From Ornithomonoglobus_A sp045612845 (lineage in GTDB: Bacteria; Bacillota; Clostridia; UBA1381), in assembly GCA_045612845.1 (NCBI GenBank), contig JAZKZV010000003.1, positions 180,250 through 244,249 on the forward strand: a stretch of 64,000 bases of DNA, given 5' to 3'. Below the pieces are notes generated by a model. That model was not told where the DNA came from and made no database searches. It worked only from the letters and a program-made list of their open reading frames with translations. Positions 51,665-59,509 of the stretch are shown here, piece by piece. Position 1 is the first letter of the stretch. Each line of letters begins with the position of its first letter. Both the position numbers and the translations under genes were made by a program.

Positions 51665-52866
51665 TATCTGTTTCCTCCTTGTAATTCCTTTATAAAGTCT
51701 AATATTTTTGATGCCGCCTCACTCTTTGACATTTTAGGAAGCTCTATGGTTTTTTCCTTAGAAATAAGTGTAATCACATTAGTATCACAACCAAAACCTG
51801 CACCCTCTGTTTTTAAAGAATTAGCCGCAATTAGGTCGAGATTTTTCTCTGTTAACTTCTTTTTTGAGTTTTCTAAAACATTCTGCGTTTCCATCGAAAA
51901 ACCGCAGATTATCTGTCCGTCTCGTTTTTTAGCACCAAGAGTGGCTATTATGTCGGTTGTTCTTTTAAGTGCTATTGACATTTCGCCATCACTCTTTTTT
52001 ATTTTTTCATCACTTGTATTTTTTGGTGTATAGTCCGCAACCGCCGCCGCCTTTATTACTATATCGGATTTTTCGAATTCGTTAAATATTGCGTCTGCCA
52101 TTTCTTTTGCACTCTTAACACGGATTGTGTTTACAAATGGCGGTGCGTCTACCTCCATGTGTCCTGCAACAAGTGTTACATTTGCACCTCTCAGCATTGC
52201 ATTTTCCGCTATTGCAACACCCATTTTGCCCGTAGAATGATTGGTTATATATCTTACGGGGTCAATGGCCTCCATAGTTGCGCCTGCACTTACAAGTATA
52301 TTTTTACCCTTAAGGTCTTTATCGAATGCAATTTCGCGTTTTATATAGTCAAAAAGCACGCTCTCATCACACATACGTCCGTCGCCCATATCACCGTTGG
52401 CAAGTCTTCCGTAGTCGGGCTTTATAATTTCATAGCCATAGTGCTCAAGCTTTTTTATGTTATCCGAAACTATGGGGTTATGGAACATATTATGGTTCAT
52501 TGCGGGGGATACAAGCCTCTTACACGGACAAGCCATAACAGTAGTTGTAAGCATATCGTCTGCTATTCCGTTTGCGATTTTACCTATAACATTTGCGCTT
52601 GCGGGAGCTATTAAGACAACATCTGCCGCCTTTGCAAGTGCCACATGCTCAACACTGTACTCAAAATTTCGGTCAAAGGTATCTATAAGACATTTATGTG
52701 ATGTTATTGTTTCAAACGTTATGGGGTTAATGAAATTAGTTGCATTTTTTGTCATAAGCACGTGAACAGAGCAGTTCTCTTTTGTAAGCATACGTGCAAG
52801 ATTTGCAATCTTGTATGCCGCAATAGATCCGCTTACGCATAACAGTACTGTTTTTCCACTAAGCAT
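51664..52866 (-). CDS. coaBC: Bifunctional CoaBC: phosphopantothenoylcysteine decarboxylase / synthase
   Basis: A 400-residue two-domain enzyme for coenzyme A synthesis. The flavin-dependent CoaC half (about 1-180) shows VSGSIAAYK, His in EHVALAKAADVVLIAPASANVIGKIANGIADD and PAMNHNM; the CTP-dependent CoaB half (about 185-400) shows ILVSAGATMEAIDPVRYITNHSTGKMG and AAAVADYTPK. I start at ATG 52866 (AGGA 9-10 bases upstream), avoiding overlap with the PqqD-like gene. Confidence 0.95.
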   Translation of the reverse strand: MLSGKTVLLCVSGSIAAYKIANLARMLTKENCSVHVLMTKNATNFINPITFETITSHKCLIDTFDRNFEYSVEHVALAKAADVVLIAPASANVIGKIANGIADDMLTTTVMACPCKRLVSPAMNHNMFHNPIVSDNIKKLEHYGYEIIKPDYGRLANGDMGDGRMCDESVLFDYIKREIAFDKDLKGKNILVSAGATMEAIDPVRYITNHSTGKMGVAIAENAMLRGANVTLVAGHMEVDAPPFVNTIRVKSAKEMADAIFNEFEKSDIVIKAAAVADYTPKNTSDEKIKKSDGEMSIALKRTTDIIATLGAKKRDGQIICGFSMETQNVLENSKKKLTEKNLDLIAANSLKTEGAGFGCDTNVITLISKEKTIELPKMSKSEAASKILDFIKELQGGNR

Positions 52867-52885
52867 TTTACGGTGTCCTTTCCTA

Positions 52886-53155
52886 TTATTCAACCTCTAA
52901 AAGATTAGCGGCCCTTACTTCTTCCAAAAATGCGTCTATACCCACTCTTGCAGTTTCTTCATCTGTATCAAACTCTTTTAAGATAGCTTTTAAAATGTCG
53001 TCATACTCGCATCCCTGTTGTAGTAGTTTCCATATAAATGCACCTGTTTCGTTTAAGGTTATAAGACCATTAAGCTCCAAAGATGCTTTACCTACTGCAA
53101 CAACAATATTTTTATCGCCGACATTTCTTAGCATAAATCCTTTTTTAATCTTCAT
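52886..53155 (-). CDS. PqqD-like small protein
   Basis: An 89-residue PqqD-family protein. PqqD-like winged-helix proteins bind RiPP precursor leader peptides and hand them to modifying enzymes. Family features are GKASLELNGLITLNETGAFIWKLLQ and a C-terminal helix EETARVGIDAFLEEV. It lies 60 bases downstream of an HprK-like gene, a pairing seen in lasso-peptide gene clusters and in uncharacterised loci. No precursor, radical SAM enzyme, protease or cyclase is visible nearby, so its partner is unknown. Confidence 0.8.
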   Translation of the reverse strand: MKIKKGFMLRNVGDKNIVVAVGKASLELNGLITLNETGAFIWKLLQQGCEYDDILKAILKEFDTDEETARVGIDAFLEEVRAANLLEVE

Positions 53156-53193
53156 TTTTACGTTCCCTTTCTATTATTCAGATTTTCCTTTAC

Positions 53194-53219
53194 GGGACGT
53201 CGAGGACGCCGTCCCCTAC
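53194..53219. repeat. GGGACG-type palindrome (family B)
   Basis: GGGACG...CGTCCC (53194-53215) followed by CTACA. The stop codon TAG of the HprK-like gene (53216-53218) is part of the conserved CTACA block, so the element begins at the stop. Confidence 0.7.
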
Positions 53220-53914
53220 AGTGTTTTCATTCCGTTATATGATACCTCTGCCGCTTCAGGATTCATATTGCAGGTAAGCCTGTATATCGGCACTGCCTTT
53301 ACCATTTTATCCAGAATATTCAAAAGCTTATCCATTCTGTCTTCGTCAACAGGTCGGCACGTCTGTGATAATATGTTAAAGAGCGCCTCTTCCATCGGCA
53401 TTTTTTCTATATGATTTTCTTCGCCTCTTTGCAGCATACAAATACCCTGTAGCGGTACACGTGCATTTACATTAAGGTCTGTTTTTCCCGAAAAAGGTGT
53501 TCCGTAAACATAAAACTCACCATTTTCGCATTTTATTGCAGGCTTGTCGTCATTTAAGATATACGCACCGTCGAACTGCTTTAACCATAGCTGTGTATGT
53601 GTGGATTTGCCCGTACCACTCGGCGCACTGAAAAGAAATGCCCTGTTATTATATACAACCGCAGAGGAATGGAGTAAAAATGCATCAAACTCAGGCAGAA
53701 CCTCGTAAAATTCACTGCCTACCCATATGTACTCGCAATCCTCAACACTAAGATGAGGATTCTCCGTTTGCCTTTCCTCAAGATATCCTTGGGGGAAACG
53801 TATTTTTATATTTTCCTTTTTATTTTCATCTTCGCATTTATAAATTTCGCTCTGACGTGATAGTCGGGGATATTGTGGCTCATAGTCCACATACAACCCT
53901 GCAATTTTATACAT
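53216..53914 (-). CDS. HprK-like kinase-fold protein (P-loop, PEP carboxykinase-type fold)
   Basis: A 232-residue protein resembling the C-terminal domain of HPr kinase/phosphorylase. The P-loop SAPSGTGKSTHTQLW (about 94-108), preceded by HSSAVVYNN, and a following NDDKPAI are the family marks; GTPFSGKTDLNVN lies further on. It lacks the N-terminal domain of true HprK, so it is not the catabolite-repression enzyme. Similar proteins occur beside PqqD-like genes; in some lasso peptide pathways a relative phosphorylates the precursor's C-terminal Ser. The substrate here is unknown. Confidence 0.75.
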   Translation of the reverse strand: MYKIAGLYVDYEPQYPRLSRQSEIYKCEDENKKENIKIRFPQGYLEERQTENPHLSVEDCEYIWVGSEFYEVLPEFDAFLLHSSAVVYNNRAFLFSAPSGTGKSTHTQLWLKQFDGAYILNDDKPAIKCENGEFYVYGTPFSGKTDLNVNARVPLQGICMLQRGEENHIEKMPMEEALFNILSQTCRPVDEDRMDKLLNILDKMVKAVPIYRLTCNMNPEAAEVSYNGMKTL

Positions 53915-53967
53915 TGGTCTGTTCCTTTCAAATTTTTATTATCAGGTTTTTGCAAACTCTTTAAAAC

Positions 53968-53994
53968 GGGACGTCCGGGAGGCCGTCCCCTACA
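53968..53994. repeat. GGGACG-type palindrome (family B)
   Basis: GGGACG-N11-CGTCCC (about 53968-53988) followed by CTACAAT, between the HprK-like and XRE genes. No gene is seen in the remainder of this gap. Confidence 0.65.
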
Positions 53995-54056
53995 ATATTT
54001 GATGCCTTAATTTTATCATACATACTATGCTTTTTCAAGAGTTTTTGCCAAAAAAC

Positions 54057-54323
54057 TTACTCTGCCTCAAAAAGAACGGGCAAGGTAACTTTTTTAAATC
54101 TCTTACTGCCGCCATCGCAAAACAAGTCATTACCGCCAAGCCATATATAGTCAACTCCAAGCGCGTCTGCAAGCTTTTGTATGTTACCTTTCCGAGGTGT
54201 TGTCTTACCAGAAAGATACATACTTATAAGCGGCTTACTTATGCCCGATACAGTGCTCAGCCTTGCAGCAGTTATCTGCTCTTTTTGCATGGCTTCTTTT
54301 AGCCTTGTTATAAAAATATCCAT
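54057..54323 (-). CDS. XRE-family DNA-binding protein
   Basis: An 88-residue protein with a single helix-turn-helix of the XRE/Cro type (about 3-62): RLKEAMQKEQITAARLSTVSGISKPLISMYLSGKTTP. The tail (about 63-88) has no recognisable domain. Its ATG shares one base with the degV stop codon, so it is coupled to degV. Targets are unknown. Confidence 0.85.
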   Translation of the reverse strand: MDIFITRLKEAMQKEQITAARLSTVSGISKPLISMYLSGKTTPRKGNIQKLADALGVDYIWLGGNDLFCDGGSKRFKKVTLPVLFEAE

Positions 54324-55186
54324 TATCTTTTTGTTCTGGAAATAATAGCAAATGCACCTGTTGCTACGTGTGTACCGATAATAGGTCCGAACTCGCTATA
54401 GAGCTTTACACAACCCTCGCCATATTTTTCACTAAGCTTTTGTGATAGCTCCTGACCTCTTTCTTCATCAGAATGAACAATAAGAAATTCGGGGTTTTCG
54501 CTGTCGAACTCGGGGTCTTCCTCAACTTTTTCTATAAGCTTATCCACAAGCTTCTTTTTACCGCGCACCTTGTCGAATGAGCCAACAAGACCATCATCAA
54601 TTGTCAAAATGGGTTTAATATCTAAAAGTGTTCCCACTAATGCAGCAGTTTTACTGAGTCTTCCGCCTTTTTCGAGATATTTTAGTGTGTCTACAAGCAT
54701 ATATGCTTTCCATGTCTGTATATATTTTCTACTCTCTTCTATTATTTTTTCTACACTTTCGCCATTTTGCGCCATCTCGGCTGCAAATATTGCAGTCTGT
54801 GCAATGTATAGAGAAAAGCCCTGTGTATCAAATATGTGTAAATCCGCCTCTGGATATTCCTCTAAAATTTCTTCTTTTACAATGTGAGCAGTGTTATGTT
54901 GTCCGCTCGCCTTTGAGGAAAGAGCAAAATATATTACACTCTCGTTTTCCTTGCACATTTTTAAAAGATAGTCGTACATATCCCCGTACGGTGTCTGTGA
55001 GGTAGTGGGGAATATACCGCTTGTTGTAAGCTTTTCAAAAAACTCTGCATTTGTTATATCCAGTCCCGTAACATATGTTTCCTCACCGAATATACTAAGA
55101 AATCTTAGTACACCAAAATCATACTTTTGTATAAGCTCCTGCGGCATATCCGCACCTGTGTCTATTACTATCTTGATTTTTGACAT
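54323..55186 (-). CDS. DegV-family fatty acid-binding protein
   Basis: A 287-residue DegV protein. These bind fatty acids and, as FakB subunits, present them to the kinase FakA. Family opening KIVIDTGADMPQELIQKY, the Thr/Ser region TTSGIFPTTSQTP, and the C-terminal GPIIGTHVATGAFAI are clear. No fakA (DAK2) gene is in the window. Confidence 0.92.
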   Translation of the reverse strand: MSKIKIVIDTGADMPQELIQKYDFGVLRFLSIFGEETYVTGLDITNAEFFEKLTTSGIFPTTSQTPYGDMYDYLLKMCKENESVIYFALSSKASGQHNTAHIVKEEILEEYPEADLHIFDTQGFSLYIAQTAIFAAEMAQNGESVEKIIEESRKYIQTWKAYMLVDTLKYLEKGGRLSKTAALVGTLLDIKPILTIDDGLVGSFDKVRGKKKLVDKLIEKVEEDPEFDSENPEFLIVHSDEERGQELSQKLSEKYGEGCVKLYSEFGPIIGTHVATGAFAIISRTKR

Positions 55187-55203
55187 GTTTTATCCTCCTT
55201 AAA

Positions 55204-55665
55204 TCAATGACATGTTCCAAAATTATTCTGCCGCATTGCCTCATATGTAACAATGGCAACAGAATTGGATAAATTAAGACTTCTCGTCTCGTTTATCATA
55301 GGAATTCTTACAGCAGTTTCGGGGTGCATTGCAAGTAATAACTCGCTAAGACCTTTATCCTCTCTGCCAAAGAGTATATAATCATCAGGCATATATGATA
55401 TGTCTGAGTAATTTTTCTTTGATTTTGTTGTTGCGAATATGTATCTTCCGCCCTGTGTTTTTCTGAAAAAATCGTATATATCCGTGTACTCGTGCAAATC
55501 CAAATCCTGCCAATAATCGAGTCCTGCACGTTTTACGTTTTTATCTGTAATCTGAAACGGAATAGGGTGGACAATATGTAAAGAGCACCCTGTTGCAACA
55601 CAGGTTCTGCCGATATTACCCACATTCTGCGGCATTCTCGGCTCAACCAAAACTATATTAAACAT
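55204..55665 (-). CDS. trmL: tRNA (cytidine/uridine-34-2'-O)-methyltransferase TrmL
   Basis: A 153-residue SPOUT methyltransferase that 2'-O-methylates the wobble base of tRNA-Leu. Motifs: EPRMPQNVGNIGRTCVATG, YILFGREDKGLSELL, and the trefoil-knot SAM site IPMINETRSLNLSNSVAIVTYEAMRQ. Length is the family norm. Confidence 0.95.
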   Translation of the reverse strand: MFNIVLVEPRMPQNVGNIGRTCVATGCSLHIVHPIPFQITDKNVKRAGLDYWQDLDLHEYTDIYDFFRKTQGGRYIFATTKSKKNYSDISYMPDDYILFGREDKGLSELLLAMHPETAVRIPMINETRSLNLSNSVAIVTYEAMRQNNFGTCH

Positions 55666-55687
55666 TGTGAATTTTCCTTTCGCACTA

Positions 55688-56398
55688 TTATTTCATCGAT
55701 ATTGCAACTGCACTTATACTGTCGCAATCAGCTTTTGCTTTTTTTTCTATTACAGAAAGCATTGACGCAAGCCATGTTTTTGTATTGTCTGATTCCTTTT
55801 TGAAGTCCTGTATTGCTTCTGTATCAATATTTTTCCAAAAACCATCACTGCAAATTAAGAATGAGTGTTGCTCACCTATCTTCTTTATATCCGAAACATC
55901 GGCAGATATTGTATTTTTTGCGTTTATGCTTATGAGCAATGTGCCATTATCATGCTTTGCAATATCATTGTATTTTATTTCGTTTTGAGAAAACTTTTTA
56001 AACGCCTCTGTGTGGTCATCGGTTACGGATACAACCTTTGAGCTTTTAAGACAGTATATTCTGCAGTTTCCAATATGTCCCCATATTGCCTTGCCCTTAT
56101 CAAACAAAAGAATTGCACAGGAGGCACATACATTTTTAAAACCCTCCTCCTGCTCTGCCTTCCTGGTTATAGTTTTTCGTATAACCTCAAAGCAATTACT
56201 TATAATACCGCTGTCAACTCTTAGGTCTTTTTTTAGCTCTTCTGCTGCAGTGGTGCATATAAGCTCCGCAACAATATCACCGCCAAAATCTCCGCCATCT
56301 GCCAATACAAATGCACATACACCATCTTGTATTATTTTTTCGGCCCTGTCGCTGTTTTGGGTGCGACCACCTTTATGTGAGAATATCGTAGAACGCAT
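55688..56398 (-). CDS. PP2C-type Ser/Thr protein phosphatase, slightly divergent
   Basis: A 236-residue single-domain metal-dependent phosphatase. Canonical positions: motif 1 RTQNSDR (usual NEDR), motif 2 LADGGDFGGD (usual DGMGG, with an insertion), motif 8 CSDGFWKNI (usual SDGL) and motif 11 CDSISAVA (usual DNIT). The metal-binding Asp residues seem kept, so it is probably active. No partner kinase (PrkC type) is next to it; a family A repeat separates it from trkH. Confidence 0.75.
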   Translation of the reverse strand: MRSTIFSHKGGRTQNSDRAEKIIQDGVCAFVLADGGDFGGDIVAELICTTAAEELKKDLRVDSGIISNCFEVIRKTITRKAEQEEGFKNVCASCAILLFDKGKAIWGHIGNCRIYCLKSSKVVSVTDDHTEAFKKFSQNEIKYNDIAKHDNGTLLISINAKNTISADVSDIKKIGEQHSFLICSDGFWKNIDTEAIQDFKKESDNTKTWLASMLSVIEKKAKADCDSISAVAISMK

Positions 56399-56420
56399 TT
56401 TTTCTCCTTTCGTGTTTTAA

Positions 56421-56663
56421 CCGCACCGAACAAAGGCGGTGAGATGTGCAGAATATAATAACCCAATATGGAAAAATATTCAAGCAGATTGCCACTTTAT
56501 TGTGAGAGTGCTGTATGTTTATACCGCCCCCAGCAAAAGCGGTGGGATACGCAAAATATGATAACCCAATATGGAAAAATATTCAAGCAGATTGCCACTT
56601 TATTGTGAGGGTGCTGTATGTTTATACCGCCCCGAGCAAAAAGTGGTGAGATGCGCAGAATAT
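56421..56663. repeat. Tandem palindromic repeats, about 2.4 copies (family A)
   Basis: Two units of 103 bases (about 56458-56560 and 56561-56663), roughly 90% alike, plus a partial unit at 56421-56457. Each contains CAGATTGCCACTTTATTGTGAG, GTGCTGTATG, TTATACCGCCCC and GGTGAGATG blocks shared with 28817-28901. The AATATT ends are short inverted repeats. The gap of about 275 bases holds nothing else; no gene is seen. Confidence 0.75.
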
Positions 56664-56673
56664 TTTTTCATAT

Positions 56674-58110
56674 TTAGCTTCGCCATGTTTTGGGCGACAA
56701 TAATACCAATATAGGTAAAAGCTCAAGACGTCCCGCAAGCATATTGAAAATCATAACAATTTTAGAAAATGTACTGAAAAATCCAAAGTTATAGATAGGG
56801 CCTACTTTTGCAAGTCCGGGACCTACATTATTCATTGTAGTTGCAGTTGCGGTAAAGCTTGTTATTAAATCGTGTCCATCAAGCGAAAGTAAAAGACATG
56901 AGGAGGCAAATATTACAAAGAATATAGCTGTGTACACATTAACAGAGCGCAGCACCTCGTGAGGAATAGGCTTTTGGTCCATTTTTATTGCCTTTACGCT
57001 TTTGGGGTGAATTATTGTTTGTAATTCTTTGCCCATTGTCTTAAACAGAATCATATATCTTGATACTTTCATACCTCCGCCGGTAGAGCCTGCACATGCA
57101 CCCACAAACATAAGTATTACCATCAATGTTCTCGAAAACTCGGGCCACAAATCAAAGTCCTCACTCATAAATCCTGTAGTAGACATTATTGATGCAACCT
57201 GAAAGAACGAGTGCTTTGACGCTTCTGCAAAGCTATCATGCATTGGCAGAATATTTATTCCTATCAAAAGTGCAGATACTACAAATATAGCTAAATATAC
57301 CCACACCTCGGAAATTTTGAATATATCCTTAAACTTGCGTATAAGTATGAGATAGTATGCGGAAAAATTAACACCAAAGAGCACCATAAAGATGGTTACT
57401 ACTATTTGTATATATGATGAATATGAGGCAATACTGTCATTTCTGATTCCAAATCCGCCTGTTCCTGCGGTTGCAAATGCAGTGTTAAGAGCCTCAAACA
57501 CCGACATCTTGCCTAAACACAGCAATATAACCTCCAGGAGGGTAAGTCCCATATATATACCATAGAGAATACCTGCTGTTTTTTTGATGTTCGGCACAAG
57601 CTTTCCAACAGACGGGCCCGGAGATTCGGCTCTCATAATATTCATATTATATCCGCCCGAAAGAGGCATAATTGCCATAATAAATACAAGTACACCCATA
57701 CCGCCTATCCAGTGGGTAAAGCTTCGCCACATCAAAAGACTCTTGGGTAATATCTCAACATTGCCAAAAATAGTAGAACCTGTTGTTGTAAAACCCGAAA
57801 CTGCTTCGAATAAGCCATTTATATAAGAGGTTTCTCCCAATATTGATATTGGTATTGCACCTGCAGCACCCATTAAAAGCCACGAAAGGGAAACTATGAT
57901 AAAACCATCCCTTGCATAAAGTGAGTTGTTTTGCGGTCTTTTTATGGATAGTAAAAAACCTGTTAAAAAACACACCAAGGCAGTAACTGCAAAGCATAAA
58001 AGTCCCTGATTTTCACCATAGCACAGTGCAACAATAAGCGGAAGACATAAGAACAACGCCTCAAATCTCAGCACCATACCAAGTATATAAACAATCTGTC
58101 TGTATCGCAT
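56674..58110 (-). CDS. trkH: Potassium uptake protein TrkH/KtrB family
   Basis: A 478-residue membrane protein with four P-loop-containing repeats of the Trk/Ktr/HKT family. Pore loops are visible as FTTTGSTIF, NTAFATAGTGGFG, IMSTTGF and NNVGPGLAKVGP with their conserved Gly. It follows trkA by 15 bases and works with it. Confidence 0.93.
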   Translation of the reverse strand: MRYRQIVYILGMVLRFEALFLCLPLIVALCYGENQGLLCFAVTALVCFLTGFLLSIKRPQNNSLYARDGFIIVSLSWLLMGAAGAIPISILGETSYINGLFEAVSGFTTTGSTIFGNVEILPKSLLMWRSFTHWIGGMGVLVFIMAIMPLSGGYNMNIMRAESPGPSVGKLVPNIKKTAGILYGIYMGLTLLEVILLCLGKMSVFEALNTAFATAGTGGFGIRNDSIASYSSYIQIVVTIFMVLFGVNFSAYYLILIRKFKDIFKISEVWVYLAIFVVSALLIGINILPMHDSFAEASKHSFFQVASIMSTTGFMSEDFDLWPEFSRTLMVILMFVGACAGSTGGGMKVSRYMILFKTMGKELQTIIHPKSVKAIKMDQKPIPHEVLRSVNVYTAIFFVIFASSCLLLSLDGHDLITSFTATATTMNNVGPGLAKVGPIYNFGFFSTFSKIVMIFNMLAGRLELLPILVLLSPKTWRS

Positions 58111-58125
58111 ATGTAATCACCCGTC

Positions 58126-59481
58126 CTATTCAAGTATGTCTGCTATGTCGTCAAGACCTTTTTGTGTTGTTACAACAATAACTGTATCGCCAATTTGTAT
58201 AGTATCCTGTCCTCTTGGGATTATCATTTTTCCTTTTCTGCCTATTGCCGCAATAAGAGTGTTTTTTCTGAGCTTTAACTTTTCGAGCGGTATATCTGTA
58301 GCATGGGACTGAGTTCTTATTATAAACTCAAGTGCCTCTGCTTTACCCTCAATTATATGACAAAGGGACTGAACATTAGAGCCAAGCGAGTTCTTCATTG
58401 CACGTACAAAACGGACAATGTAGTCTGCAGTTATGTTTTTGGGTTGAATTACTGTATCAAGGTCAAGCGATGATATTACACTGTCAAATGTTATACGGTT
58501 GATTTTTGTAATACGCTTTGCATTTGAGCACTTTTTAGCATAGAGAGAAAGCATAATATTTTCTTCGTCCATATTAGTAAGTGCAACAAACGCGCCTGCG
58601 GTTTCGACTCCCTCTTCTATTAAAAGCTCACCGTCGCTCGCATCTGCATTGATTATAACTGCACCGTTTAGGTTCTCATCAAGGAAATTACAACGGTCAA
58701 TATCGCTTTCTATAATTTTTACACCTATACCTGATTTAATAAGCGCCTGTGCAAGATAATAGGTAATATTTCCGCCGCCCACAAGGATTGCGTCCTTTAC
58801 GTGATTGGTTTTTACCTTTATCTTTTTAAAGAATTGAGTAGCAATCTCTGGAGATGTTGTAATTGAGAGGATGTCTCCCTCACGAATGACAAAATCACCT
58901 CTCGGGATTGTGATTTCCTCGCCTCTTTCAACTGCACATACCAATATATCTGAATTAAATGTCGAAATTATTTCCGAAATAGGCATGTCAATAAGAACAC
59001 TGTCGCCACCGACACGGAATTTTAAAATCTCTATTCTGCCCTTTGCGAATGTTTCTATTTTTATAGCAGACGGAAAACGCAGAACACGCGCCATTTCCGC
59101 TGCTGCAGCAAGCTCGGGGTTAATAACCATTGCAAGACCAAGCTCTTCTTTTATAAGCGAAATTTCCTCTCTGTACTCAGGCGAACGCACACGTGCTATT
59201 GTCTGACAGTTACCCGTCTTTTTTGCAAGAAGACAACATAGCAAATTAAGCTCGTCGGAATTTGTTACCGCAACTACAACGTCGGCACTGCGGACTCCCG
59301 CCTCTTCTAATACACTTATGCTTGCACCGTTTCCTACAACACCTAAGGCATCGCAATGATTGCAAAGATTTTCAACACTCGCTCTTTTTTTATCAATAAC
59401 AACTACCTCGTTATCCTCATTGCAAAGCTGCTGGGTAAGCTGTTGACCAATCTTTCCCGCACCAATAATTATAATTTTCAT
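58126..59481 (-). CDS. trkA: Potassium uptake regulatory protein TrkA
   Basis: A 451-residue cytosolic gating subunit with two RCK repeats: each a Rossmann RCK_N (IIIGAGKIGQQLTQQL at about 3-18 and ILVGGGNITYYLAQAL at about 235-250) followed by an RCK_C. It binds NAD(H)/ATP-type ligands to gate TrkH. The two-repeat form is the usual TrkA. Confidence 0.95.
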   Translation of the reverse strand: MKIIIIGAGKIGQQLTQQLCNEDNEVVVIDKKRASVENLCNHCDALGVVGNGASISVLEEAGVRSADVVVAVTNSDELNLLCCLLAKKTGNCQTIARVRSPEYREEISLIKEELGLAMVINPELAAAAEMARVLRFPSAIKIETFAKGRIEILKFRVGGDSVLIDMPISEIISTFNSDILVCAVERGEEITIPRGDFVIREGDILSITTSPEIATQFFKKIKVKTNHVKDAILVGGGNITYYLAQALIKSGIGVKIIESDIDRCNFLDENLNGAVIINADASDGELLIEEGVETAGAFVALTNMDEENIMLSLYAKKCSNAKRITKINRITFDSVISSLDLDTVIQPKNITADYIVRFVRAMKNSLGSNVQSLCHIIEGKAEALEFIIRTQSHATDIPLEKLKLRKNTLIAAIGRKGKMIIPRGQDTIQIGDTVIVVTTQKGLDDIADILE

Positions 59482-59509
59482 TTACTTTAATTCCTTTCTT
59501 ATATCACAT

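Noticed and set aside
53216..53914. True HPr kinase/phosphorylase (hprK)
   Set aside because: The N-terminal domain of HprK is missing and the gene context is not that of hprK.
56421..56663. CRISPR array
   Set aside because: Only about 2.4 copies of a 103-base unit with no repeat-spacer pattern and no cas genes.
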